Source of the DNA: Zea mays
Lineage: Eukaryota > Streptophyta > Magnoliopsida > Poales > Poaceae
Assembly (NCBI RefSeq): GCF_902167145.1
Contig: NC_050096.1
Span: 80,906,683-80,970,682, forward strand
DNA length: 64,000 nt
Direction: 5' to 3'
The notes under the pieces are model-generated. The model worked only from the letters and a program-made list of their open reading frames with translations. It did not search any database and was not told the DNA's origin. Positions 1 through 9,115 of this stretch are shown here, one piece after another (the first letter of the stretch is position 1; every line of letters begins with the position of its first letter). Both the position numbers and the translations under genes were made by a program.

Positions 1-688
1 GACATGGTTTATCTTGACTCTTCCAGATGACCGCTTACTCTTAGTTGGTGCAATACGATTAACTTAAGTTGGTTGCTTTGGTTCATTCTTAGAATTCTAG
101 AAAACGAATGGTGTTGACTGATTTTTATATGGGCATTTGGCAACAAAGTGTTCTGCTTCAGATAGTGGAAACATGTTCTTGGGTTGCTCATTTGGCTCAC
201 TCGAGTGGACTGTTGAGTACAAAAGTGCTCTAAGTCTTGACTGACTCTGAGGTGGTCTCCGGTATGAATTAGTGGAAGCACTGTAAGGTCCAATACTTCG
301 ATTATTCTGTTCAGAGTTGGTTGGATGTTGAGTCTTTTGAACTTCTCTGGCTGATGTGGCTTATCCCTGTCTCCCGTGTCCCCTTGATGTTGAAGACGGA
401 GATTCCAAAGACCATGTTGTAGGGCCCAATAGACAAATTGTTTCGAATGACCCTTAAAAGTCGAACCGCAATATTGTACCCTGATGTATTATGTATGCCT
501 GCATGTTGGATTAATGTTTTTGTGGTGCCTGAATGTTTGCCACGTGTGTGCTTTGTGTGGAATAACAAACTATATATATATATATATAAAGTTTATATGC
601 GAGCCCTGGCCTTCCAATAATTAAAGGAAGCCCCAACCAAGAGAGAGAGAGAGAGAGATCTACCCCAATAAATTCCCCTGGGAGTCAC
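1..688. other. Unassigned flank with two microsatellites
   Basis: No gene is recognisable here. An AT dinucleotide run lies near 572-589 and a GA run near 641-658. The stretch may belong to the LTR or leader of the decayed gypsy element that follows, but I saw no LTR end, primer-binding site or target duplication to prove it. Confidence 0.4.
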
Positions 689-1380
689 CTAACTCCCTTC
701 AACCTTCCTCGACCGCAGATGTCCCGCTGTTCGAGACGAGTCCATGGGTTCGTAACTCAAGAAGACGGGGATGAGATCAACCAGGGGAACCAAGTGTCCA
801 AGATGCACGGAATGTGGTCCCAGACATAGCGCAAAATGGACAACTACCTCCACATCCATGCACACCAGCACATGTGGTTCTGGCCGCCAAAGTGCTAACG
901 ACCGCTCTCATAACTCAAGCTCAAGGTAATCAGGGTAACTGTGGCAGCTACAAGTCAGCAACCCCTCAAAACAACAACATGATTGGAGATTTCAACTGTC
1001 TGCAACCACACAAGTTTGGAGATTCTGATAAACCCAGTTGAGATAGATATTTGACTAAGAGAAACTGAGATGAAGCTAGAAGTTGTTCATGCTGATGACA
1101 TGGACAACAGTTGAAGGGACCAACACTACTTGGTGGTAGAGTTACCATGAAGCAAATGTCAATGCTGGTGACATAGTATGGAATGGTTTTGTTAAGATTT
1201 TCAGACAACATATTCCTAGCAGCATCAATGCATCATGAAGCTCAAAAAGGGTGAATTCAGGAAACCCCACCAAGGAGGTATGACGGTGATAAAATATATG
1301 TATAAGTTCATCGAGTTGTCCTGATATGCCCCCAAAGATGTTAGTGACGATGAGGAAGCCCAGTGAGCAACCAAAGGATG

Positions 1381-1422
1381 TGTTTCCATTGTTGTGAGGC
1401 AGATCATTTTGTTGCTAACTGC
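1381..1422 (+). other. CCHC zinc knuckle of gypsy gag remnant
   Basis: The reading CFHCCEADHFVANC has the spacing C-X2-C-X4-H-X4-C of a retroviral nucleocapsid knuckle, which binds template RNA. It is the clearest trace of gag in this remnant. Confidence 0.75.
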
Positions 1423-1558
1423 CATATAAGAACCAACCAACATTATCGGTTTTTCTAGCTCTGTGAATAGACCGGAACCGTCAACTGATGTCAATCATAT
1501 TGCACCAACTAAGAGTCATACTTGGTGAGTTTCTGGTCCACTCAGTTTTAGCTTCATT

Positions 1559-1688
1559 CAGTGTTCTTAAGGCGGTAAGGAGAGCAAGTAAACATGACCA
1601 TCGCCTTAATGCCTAGGCAGGCAAGGCGAGCAAGGCGCCTAGAATTATCCGAGCACCTGGACGCCTAGGTGACGCCTTAAAAACATTG
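1559..1688. mobile_element. 130-bp hAT-type MITE with 8-bp target duplication
   Basis: The direct repeat GCTTCATT (1551-1558 and 1689-1696) flanks a 130-bp unit. Its ends are inverted repeats: CAGTGTTCTTAAGGCG on the left and CAATGTTTTTAAGGCG read inward from the right, 14 of 16 matching. An 8-bp duplication and CA[G/A]TG ends fit hAT-family non-autonomous elements. The unit has no coding capacity and interrupts the gypsy remnant just before the protease. Confidence 0.85.
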
Positions 1689-1689
1689 G

Positions 1690-1980
1690 CTTCATTGCTT
1701 TTTGGTTTCGAAGCATCACATTCCTTTATATCGTTGCATTTTGTGGAAAAGAATAAAATATCTACAGTAGCCCTTAAGATGCCGCTAATTATCTGATTTT
1801 CGAGTGGACATTTCCCTTGTCACTTAGGAGTTAACAATATCATTATAAACCTAAGCGAGGTAGTATTTCTAACCAACCTAGTAGTACTTACCTCCCAAGA
1901 GATTGATGTCATCTTGGGCACGAATTGGTTGACCAAACACCGAGGAAACATAGCATGTGTTGAGAGGACAATGATAGTAA
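1690..1980 (+). pseudogene. Gypsy aspartic protease remnant
   Basis: The translation ASLLFGFEASHSFISLHF leads to IDVILGTNWLTKHRGNIACV, the two conserved blocks of a plant gypsy retropepsin. The catalytic Asp-Ser-Gly position reads Gly-Phe-Glu, so the protease is dead. It directly follows the 130-bp hAT MITE. Confidence 0.7.
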
Positions 1981-3027
1981 CCAATCATCAGGGCCAGACA
2001 GTTCAGAGCTGTGTTTGACCAAGTCTGTTAGAAGCCATAGTAAATCACATAAAGGTCGAGTCACCCGAAGAGGTGCCACTAGTCCAAGACTATATAGATG
2101 TGTTTCCAGACAAGTTACTGGGTAATCCACCAGATAGAGATGTGGAGTTTGCCATAGACCTTATTTCGGGGACCAAGCCTGTCAAGAATGTCTACTGTTT
2201 AGCAAGCTAGCTGAGTTGAAGAAGCAGTTGGAAGAACTTCAACAGAAAGAGTACATCAGGCCTACCGCATCCCTTGAGGAGCACCAATTCTTTTTGTGTA
2301 GAAGAAATGTAGAAGCATGAGATTGTGTGTGGATTATCGAGAACTCAATACAGTTACCATCAAGAACAAATACCCTCTACCTCAGATTGGTGATCTATTT
2401 GATCAGCTGAAAGGAGCCAACTTTCAGACAAGCTTTCTCTAGGATTGATATGAGGTTAGGTTACTATCAGCTCAAAGTTCGACAAGAAGATATCTCGAAG
2501 AAAACATTCAAAACCCGTCATGGCCAATATGAATTCACAGCGATGCCTTTTGTATTAACCAATGCACATGTATTCTTCATGACCCTCATGAATATGGTAT
2601 TCATGGAAGAGTTGGATCGGTTTGTCGTAGTCTTCATCGATCTGCATCCTAATCTACTCTCAAAACGCGAACGAGCATGGTCAGCACCTAAAGGTTGTTT
2701 TGGAAAAACTTAGAAGTCACAAGTTGTATTCCAAGTTCAGCAAGTGTGAGTTTTGGTTGCAGAAAGTCAATTTTCTTGGGCATGTGTTAACAACTAAAGG
2801 TGTTGAAATTGACCCAGAGAAAGACAAGGCAGTGTTATAATGGAAACAGTAACCGACAAGCATCCATAGTGAGAAATCGCGTGAAGAAATCACAAGCTTG
2901 CCTATGGCCTCTCATGAATTTGGCGATCAATAATTTAAAATGTGCTTTATTCTAGTGGTGAAAATTGGGACGCCACACCTATCAGGCCTAGATTGTCAAT
3001 ATAACCCATTAGTATTAGGGTTAATTA

Positions 3028-3540
3028 TGTTGAAGTGCATAAGTGGATTGGTTACCTTCTCCCACCAGCTTAAGCTTTTGGGTTGAACTGGTTAGTGCGT
3101 CCACTCTAACAAATTAGAGATAGAGATCACTTGCTTAGGGATCAAGTAAATCTCTCTATATAATGAGAGAAAATGTATCAATCTAATCAAGCAAGAATTA
3201 AGAAGAAAAACTCTTTCTTCTTGCTCGGCTGTGGGCAAGGCATAACATCCGGCCTGCCCCCTCTCCCCTAGCCGCCACCATAACAAATGTTCTCCGAGGA
3301 TGAAGACTACACGAAACATCAGACCTGTTGAGGATTTTCCACCATGGAAGATTGGTGGCATTGCTCTAGGCAATACCATATACCACTAGTTTGCCACCCG
3401 TACTTGACGCCACACCAGACATCCGCAATGCCGCTTGTAGTTGTAGGAGCACCGCTGCCTAGTCTTCATGCTCCATCCTCTCCTTGCCAATCATGTCTTA
3501 TATATTTGCACAACCAGCCAACATGCTGGCACACAAATCG
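3028..3540 (+). repeat. Possible Ty1/copia LTR fragment
   Basis: The sequence from TGTTGAAGTGCATAAG through the CACCAGCTTAAGCTTTTGGG block and on to CTCTATATAATGAGAGAAAA resembles the start and promoter part of a short plant copia LTR. No 3' end, target duplication or internal domain was found. It may be a degraded solo LTR, and the right boundary is arbitrary. Confidence 0.35.
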
Positions 3541-3770
3541 ATAATTGATAGGTTGTTGGCAGTAGAAGCCACGCGATTGGATTGAAAGCAATGCAATCTG
3601 TTACTAGATTTTGTGAATTGTAGTTCATTAAGGGTAAACACTGCTAGGAAGATGGATGTATGGAGTTGGCTTCGGGGGAGACTAGACTAATGGAGAGACT
3701 TGGGGTTAATTCTTCTCCGCTCCCTCCTTATACATCACCTCCCTTTATATAGAGGATCCCTTGATTGCTA

Positions 3771-4040
3771 AGGGCCTCTTTGGCACGGCTCCGACTTCTT
3801 GCGGCTTTTGCCGCGGAGCCGTACAAAACGTCCATCTGAAAAATGGTTCCCTGCAAGGAGCTGAAGCTGTTTTTGTTATGAGGAGCCAGAGCCACGAAAA
3901 TGTGGCTTCTCCTGGCTGCTCACAAACTTGACACAAATTATTATAGAACTACCACTTGAACTGTTTTTGCCAAACGGTTTCAGCTCCACCAAAGGAGCCG
4001 GAGCTGAAGCCTTCCAGTGGATCCCTTCCAAACTGATCTT
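3771..4040. mobile_element. MITE-like inverted-repeat element
   Basis: The left end has GGGCCTCTTTGGCACGGCTCC. The right end holds GGAGCCGGAGCTGAAGCC followed by TTCCAAACTGATCTTA. The subterminal GGCTCC/GGAGCC blocks and CTTTGG/CCAAAC ends are inverted, as in common grass MITEs beginning GGCCnnTTTGGCA. No clean target duplication was found, so the superfamily is uncertain; PIF/Harbinger-like is one option. Confidence 0.45.
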
Positions 4041-4868
4041 AAGGAAGGACGGCCCAATCTAATCCTATGTGCATCTTCAAGAACGCTCCTATTCAATCCC
4101 CTATAATCAAAAATAAGGTGTACATGAAAAAAAAAACTCCAACAGTTTCCTTATTCAATCTCCTATCTTCAATGGCACCCTAAATGTTTCTATTTGTCCC
4201 TCGATTCTTGGTTGCATGCTTAGCACCTTTTTTCTGCACGTGCCCTTTTCCTTGTCATACCACCTCGTCATGTGCCAAGTGCCTGCACCGCTCTCCCTTT
4301 TGTGCCTGCCATGCGGCGCTGCCCTTCCCTCGCACGCTGACCACCCGATGCCACCAGGCCATGCTCACGGCAATTTCTATTCACCTGTTACTGTTTGTCC
4401 TGGCACAGACATCTTCCCCTGGTGGCTGCCGGCTGGTGTTAAAATGTTGTCAGGACCTGTGGGATCCTTATCGATCAGCCACCGTTGTGTAGGACTCAAC
4501 AAGAGGCGATCGGCGTCTGACAGAAAAATGAAGACTAGATAAATACAGAAACTGGGACCAGATATGTTTAAAAGATAGCGGTTGAAATTGAGGGGGACTG
4601 TTGTGAGAGAAAACAATTTAGGGTGGATTATATTCAGGATACACTCTGACAAAATAGATCTAATTTAGGTGGAATCCTGGAAGTGCTCTAACAAATTGTA
4701 TTTAATCATATCCCTAATTTACCCTATATCTCTAGCTAATGAGGAAGGGCTGGCTGGCTGCTGACGCATAACATGGCTAATACTGCCATAGGCCCACCTG
4801 CCATTGCTATGCTCAAAAACACTTGTATTATGGATCACTACGTTGTATTGGTAGTCTTGTTACCCTTA
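4041..4868. other. Non-coding stretch, possibly intron of OXA1-like gene
   Basis: No exon, RNA gene or transposon end is recognised. Open frames near 4184-4542 have no recognisable domain and overlap each other in different frames. The stretch lies directly upstream of the OXA1-type exons, so it could be intron, but no donor site or upstream OXA1 exon was found. Confidence 0.4.
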
Positions 4869-4982
4869 GACTATCTTTAGCAGCTTACCCATACCCATAT
4901 TCAAACTGCACTCTGCGAACAGTGCAGAACAATGCAAAATAATGCTTATGGGTAAACTTTGGGTGAACTACTGAAGTCAGTC
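4869..4982. mobile_element. Tourist-like (PIF/Harbinger) MITE, 114 bp
   Basis: TTA at 4866-4868 and 4983-4985 is the 3-bp target duplication. The ends are inverted repeats of about 22 bp: GACTATCTTTAGCAGCTTAC on the left and GACTGACTTCAGTAGTTCAC read inward from the right. TTA duplication and a length near 100 bp fit Tourist-like MITEs. It lies 310 bp upstream of an OXA1-type exon, most likely within its intron. Confidence 0.8.
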
Positions 4983-5292
4983 TTATGGGCCCTATAATAC
5001 TGTTGGTATTTAGCTGTGTTAGAAGATAACTTTCTTGTAGCTCCAATGTACTAAGGAAACAGCCTGGATGGTCATATTAGTCACAAATTACAAGAACTTT
5101 ATAATTTAAAATTTTCTTAGGGCCTGATTAGATTCTGAATTTTTATATGTGCACGAAATTCACAAAGATGCATGCTATTAGTCTGCATAGTGCACTAAGC
5201 ACTAAACTAGTGTAGAAACAAGTCAAGGTAGTAATATATATGTGATGCACTCGTTTCCTAGGTAAGTCCTAATTGTTGTTTCTTTTGTCCAG

Positions 5293-5697
5293 GCAGTTTT
5301 CTGTTACTGGACCTCATCAAACATATTCACCCTGTTATATGGTCTTGGTGAGTATGGCCCCAGACTTTGGCCGAATCTGTAGGATCTCGTGCTCTCTTTC
5401 ATGGCCTAATTGTTGATAATTTGTGTCCCATCATTTTTTTTGTCAGTTATCCGGCGACCAGCTGTGAGGAAGTGGTTTGATCTTCCTGCTTTGGAAAATA
5501 CGCGTTCGCTCACGGCAAAGCCAGTATTCAATATGTTTGGTGGATCCAAGGCAATACCAGCCGCACAGTCACCAGTAGCGATCGCAGGAGCCCAGCAATC
5601 TGGTCTGGACCAACCTGATGCTTCTGCTCTTGGCTATAAGGTCAAAAATCTTGAGAAGAAAGTGAAATCCAGGGGTAAATCTCGGAAACACAGGTAA
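5293..5697 (+). CDS. OXA1: C-terminal two exons of an OXA1-type mitochondrial inner-membrane insertase
   Basis: OXA1 inserts mitochondrially encoded proteins into the inner membrane. Exon A is 5293-5347, after an AG acceptor at 5291-5292 and before GTGAGT at 5348. It encodes AVFCYWTSSNIFTLLYGL, the last transmembrane segment of the YidC/Oxa1/Alb3 core. Exon B is 5447-5697, after TTTTTTTTGTCAG. It continues in frame across a phase-1 intron with VIRRPAVRKWFDLPALENT and a basic tail ending KSRGKSRKHR. A basic matrix tail of this kind binds the mitoribosome in the family. Together the exons give 101 residues, roughly the last quarter of an OXA1 protein. Splice sites and frame are intact. No earlier exon was recognised between the gypsy remnant and 5290, so this is either a gene whose 5' part is beyond a long intron or a truncated pseudogene. 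The RRPAVRK motif favours the mitochondrial branch over chloroplast ALB3. Confidence 0.75.
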
Positions 5698-6139
5698 AAT
5701 TTTGTGCATCTGTGCCCCAGATGAGCAATCTGTACTTCCACCATCGGAATGATGGATACTTGATTTGTCCTGATATGCCCCCCAAAAATCAGATTTTGTA
5801 TTAGGAACCTATCTTTTCGTCGTTTTTGGCTGCTTTTGTTTTGATTTTTCAGGGGGGGGCGGGGGTGAAATAAGCCACATAAATGTTTGACTTAGTACCA
5901 GAGTTGATTATACACAAAATGTATTTCAGTAACTTGTGATAGTTAAAACATTGGAGGGTCATCTTCCAAGGATTGGTATGAAAGCTACGTTGAAGTTCAG
6001 GGACAGTCAATCAACTTTTGAGGCACCATTCGACATTCTGTAGCAATTGGCAATTAGGTTCAAAGTGTGCTGGGCAGAATTTTGTGGCCTGAATGAATAT
6101 TGAGTTTGTATGTACTAAACTGTCTTAGAATACCATTTA
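5698..6139 (+). other. Likely 3' UTR and downstream flank of the OXA1-type gene
   Basis: No ORF with a recognisable domain. AT-rich sequence follows the OXA1-type stop codon. A poly-G run lies near 5853. No canonical AATAAA signal was identified with confidence. Confidence 0.4.
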
Positions 6140-6498
6140 CAGGACGTTTGGATCCTTTCATTTTAGAGGAATTGGAATTCACTCAATAAAGTAACTTATT
6201 TAGTTTGGAATTTGACATTCCACCACTTTCTAAAATTCAGATATAAACCTATCTTAAATTCAGGGGTGGAGGATGCGAAATGATTTTATACTTAGAAGAA
6301 TTTATTTCTACTTATATGACACTTTTCGTCTTACTCCTCTATATCCTCTATATTAAAAATGTAGTACATAAATATCTCTGACATCTTGCTAATAATAGTA
6401 TATAAATATATTTTATAAAACCGAGTTATCTTAATTGATATATGCCTAAATTACTATTATTAGAATGTAATTTAATTCCAATGATCCAAATGGGACTG
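6140..6498. mobile_element. Degraded MITE with GTTTGGATC inverted ends
   Basis: The left end reads CAGGACGTTTGGATCCTTTC. The right end reads inward CAGTCCCATTTGGATCATTGG, giving imperfect terminal inverted repeats. The interior is AT-rich, about 360 bp, with no ORF. No clear target duplication was found; CAG ends suggest hAT, but this is unproven. Confidence 0.5.
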
Positions 6499-6795
6499 TG
6501 CGTTACTTGAATCAGTCAACTGTTGCAAGTTTTGCCTCAGCGGTTACACTGAATTTTTTTGCATTTTGGTCCTTCATCGGAAAAAAATTCACGTTTGGAC
6601 TCTAGAAAATTTTAATGTCATTTTTGGACCCTTTACTCGGCGTCATAGCCTATGGCGCCGAGGTAACACAGCTCGGCGCCATAGGCTATGGCGCCGAGGT
6701 ACGTGCTGCGTTGGCACAAACGGACGTCGTGGCGTCGATGTGGTACCGAGCTCGGCGCCATAGATCTTGGCGCTGAGTTCCATTCTGTACAGAAA

Positions 6796-6868
6796 ACTTG
6801 TCTAGCTTAGTTGGTAAAATATAATGCTCTTAACCTTGTGGTTGTGGGTTCGAGCCCCACGGTGGGCG
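6796..6868 (+). pseudogene. tRNA-Lys(CTT)-like sequence, left arm
   Basis: The sequence follows a plant tRNA-Lys from the D-arm (TAGCTTAGTTGG) through the anticodon loop CTCTTAAC (anticodon CTT) to the T-arm GTGGGTTCGAGCCCCAC and GGTGGGCG. Pol III box B is intact. The 5' acceptor strand (ACTTGTC) and the second half of the D-stem (AAAAT) no longer pair, so this is probably a captured pseudo-tRNA. Confidence 0.75.
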
Positions 6869-7473
6869 TTTTTTAATACTTTTTGTCTTTGTCACTTATT
6901 TTTTTTATTGTCCATATTTTTCATTTATGTCGCTGATTTGTCTGTCCTGATTTATTTCTCATCCAGTTTTATTTTTGTGACTGATTTGTTTATTCATCCA
7001 GTTTTTTTTTATCCGGCGAGCACAACAGCTGTATATGCAGTAAATTCTAAAATATATCATCTATGAGACAAGTATATAATGGAGTATACTTTTATTTAGT
7101 GCAGAAGAAAAAATGAATATGTGTGCTTCTTTTTACTGGGAATATGTTATTATGTATTTAAAATTTATGTTCAAAAAAACTCAATGAAAATATAATATTT
7201 TTATTTGATCACGATTGAAGTAAGAGTGTTCTAATTTGATTTTTATTGTGGTTAGCTGAGCAAACAAGGGAAGAAGTTGACGGCTTGTGAGCACTGTGGC
7301 ACACAGCTGTTGTGCTCGCCGGATAAAAAAATCTGGACGAATAAACAAATCAGTCACAAAAATAAAACTGGATGAGAAATAAATCAGGACAAACAAATCA
7401 GCGACATAAACGAAAAATATGGACAACAAAAAAACAAATAAGTGACAAAGACAAAAAAAAAGTATTAAAAAAC

Positions 7474-7545
7474 ATCCACCATGGGGCTCGAACCCACGAC
7501 CACAAGGTTAAGAGCCTTGTATTTTACCAACTGAGCTAAACAAGT
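7474..7545 (-). pseudogene. tRNA-Lys(CTT)-like sequence, right arm
   Basis: This is the inverted partner of the copy at 6796. It has TAGCTCAGTTGG (box A), the anticodon loop CTCTTAAC and GGTTCGAGCCC (box B) on the minus strand. It shares the broken D-stem (AAAAT) with the left copy, so the damage pre-dates or accompanied arm duplication or homogenisation. The acceptor stem is weak, largely G-T pairs. Confidence 0.75.
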
Positions 7546-7630
7546 TTTCTATACAGAACGGAGCTCGGCGCCAAGCTCGGTACCACGTCGGCGCCACGAC
7601 GTCCGTTTGTGCCAACGCAGCACGTACCTC

Positions 7631-8346
7631 TAAGGGTGAAAACGATCGGTAACGGTCGGAAAAAACCTCTCACCGTTTTCACCTGCATAAATTTTTGTTC
7701 GGTCGGAAACGGTAAACGGGAAAGTCGGGAACGGATAACGACCGGTAAATTCCGGTATATTGAAAACGGATAAATCCGAGCAAAATAGCTCGAAATTGAT
7801 CGGGAAACGGTAACTGTAATCGGAAAAGCTCACACTAAACAAATTCTAACCACACAGATGTTCATTCACATCCACATACAAGTCTCATTCACATACAAGT
7901 CTCAACCACACAAATATACAATACATAGTCATGACCACACATAAATGATCATACATGTTCACTAAAGTTTTAACCACATAGTATATAAGTCTTAAACACA
8001 CGATACATAAACTAGAAATCATGTGGCATGTCGTCTGGATCACTTGATATATCTTCTATGACATCTAAAACCCTAATCTCGAAACCCTAACGGGTATAGT
8101 TCTTGCCTCCTTTGTTTTTTTGTGTACCGGGAAAATACGGTTAAAATACGGGAAAATACCGAATTATCCCGAGAATTCCTAAAACGGATGGTAAATATGT
8201 CTCACCGTTTACCGTACCGTTTTTGTAATAACACATCCCGTTTCCGTCCCGTTTTCCGTATATCCCTAAAAATCTGAAAACGGACGGAAAAATCTAGTAA
8301 ACGGTACCGGAAATTTACCAAATTTTACCGACCATTTACATCCTTA
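7631..8346. mobile_element. Non-autonomous hAT element nested in the foldback
   Basis: CGTACCTC at 7623-7630 and 8347-8354 is a perfect 8-bp target duplication. The ends are TAAGGGTG and, inward from the right, TAAGGATG, followed by subterminal GGTCGGTAA-type repeats spread through both ends (for example GATCGGTAACGGTCGG). The 716-bp element has no transposase frame; the short ORF at 7630-7842 only reads through the CGGAAACGG repeats. It splits a GCGCCGAGGTACGTGC block that is intact in the left foldback arm. Confidence 0.85.
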
Positions 8347-8508
8347 CGTACCTCGGCGCCATGCCTATGACGCCGAGCTGTGTTACCTCGGCGCCATAGG
8401 CTACGGCGCCGAGTAAATGGTCCAAAAATGACATTAAAATTTTTTAGGGTCCAAACGTGAATTTTTTTCCGATGAAGGACCAAAATGCAAAAAATTCGGG
8501 TGGTTACA

Positions 8509-8894
8509 TGTTTGGGCACTCCGGCTCCGTTAGCAGCTTCAGCAGTGGAGCGAGCTGGAGGACGAGTGATTTTACGCGTTTGCATACCGAGGCAGCCACC
8601 ATGTACGGCTAGCCGTACCAAACACACTGGGAGCCTCTGATGAGCAGTTGAGTGGTGATCGAGAAGAGTACCCGTCTGAGCTCATGGAGACATGGAGCTC
8701 GTGGACTCTAGGCGCTGCAAGAGGATGCCATCAGGATTCAGGACAGCGAGGCATCGCCGATTCGTTCGTGATTTGGATCTTCCTCGAGCTTTGATACGGT
8801 TGAAATCAGGATTCATTGGCAATTTGCGCAAGAGGAAAAAGCATGGCAAATTCGTTGATTTAGGTGCGAGATGTTTTCTTCGGAGGACTGCGGA
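8509..8894. other. Unassigned stretch with a weak plus-strand ORF
   Basis: An ATG-initiated frame at 8692-8952 encodes 86 residues rich in Arg/Lys with no domain I recognise. Its end runs into the Stowaway-like sequence, which argues against a real gene. Nothing else is seen. Confidence 0.3.
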
Positions 8895-9115
8895 TCAAAG
8901 ATGTTTGACTTTTTTTTGTGTCACGCTTGACCGGCTCGTTTTAATAAAATAATTTTGAGAAAAATAAAAATTTTAAAGACACATTTAAAGTATATTATTT
9001 ACTAAATAATATCACAACAAAAATTAATAATAATTATAATTTTTTTGAATAAGACGAGTCGGTCAAATTTAGAGTAAATAAAGTCAAAGAAATTTAAATT
9101 ATAAATTGGAATAGA
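8895..9115. mobile_element. Stowaway-like MITE remnant
   Basis: Inverted blocks TTGACCGGCTCGTTTTAATA and, inward from the right, TTTGACCGACTCGTCTTATT, together with TTTGACTTTTTTTT against TTTCTTTGACTTTATTT, match the interior of grass Stowaway elements. The outer CTCCCTCCGT ends are missing, so limits are approximate. Confidence 0.5.

Larger units (their letters stand above)
689..2866 (+). pseudogene. Decayed Ty3/gypsy gag-pol remnant
   Basis: This is a heavily mutated gypsy polyprotein on the plus strand. In order it shows a nucleocapsid zinc knuckle (1381-1422), a retropepsin-like region (about 1690-1980) with the motif ILGTNWLTKH, and reverse transcriptase from about 2095. RT motifs are [20 protein letters not shown] near 2325-2385, [10 protein letters not shown] near 2462, and RFVVVFID near 2620. 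The catalytic loop after FID is lost. Frame changes and stops occur throughout, for example just before the VDYRELN block and inside YYQLK. The upstream limit is uncertain because gag homology before 1380 is weak. RNase H and integrase are absent, so the element is truncated near 2866. It resembles the Del/Tekay-type chromoviruses, as does the better-preserved G1 element near 34 kb. Confidence 0.75.
6549..8499. mobile_element. Mutator-like foldback element with tRNA-Lys-like arms
   Basis: The element has long inverted arms: left about 6549-7032, right about 7303-8499. The ends read CTGAATTTTTTTGCATTTTG and, inward from the right, CCGAATTTTTTGCATTTTGG. Flanks GCGGTTACA (6540-6548) and GTGGTTACA (8500-8508) match 8 of 9, fitting the 9-bp duplication of Mutator-like elements. 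Each arm holds short CTCGGCGCCATAGG palindromes and a tRNA-Lys-like sequence, with an AT-rich spacer between (about 7033-7302). There is no transposase. The right arm is interrupted by a hAT element; without it the foldback is about 1.2 kb. Superfamily assignment rests only on the 9-bp flank and the long arms. Confidence 0.7.

Noticed and set aside
4184..4542. Two overlapping plus-strand ORFs of about 100 residues
   Set aside because: They are Cys/Pro/Leu-rich with no recognisable motif, overlap in different frames, and have no splice context linking them to the OXA1 exons.
8692..8952. Plus-strand 86-residue Arg-rich ORF
   Set aside because: It ends inside a MITE remnant and has no family features; kept only as a note on the stretch.
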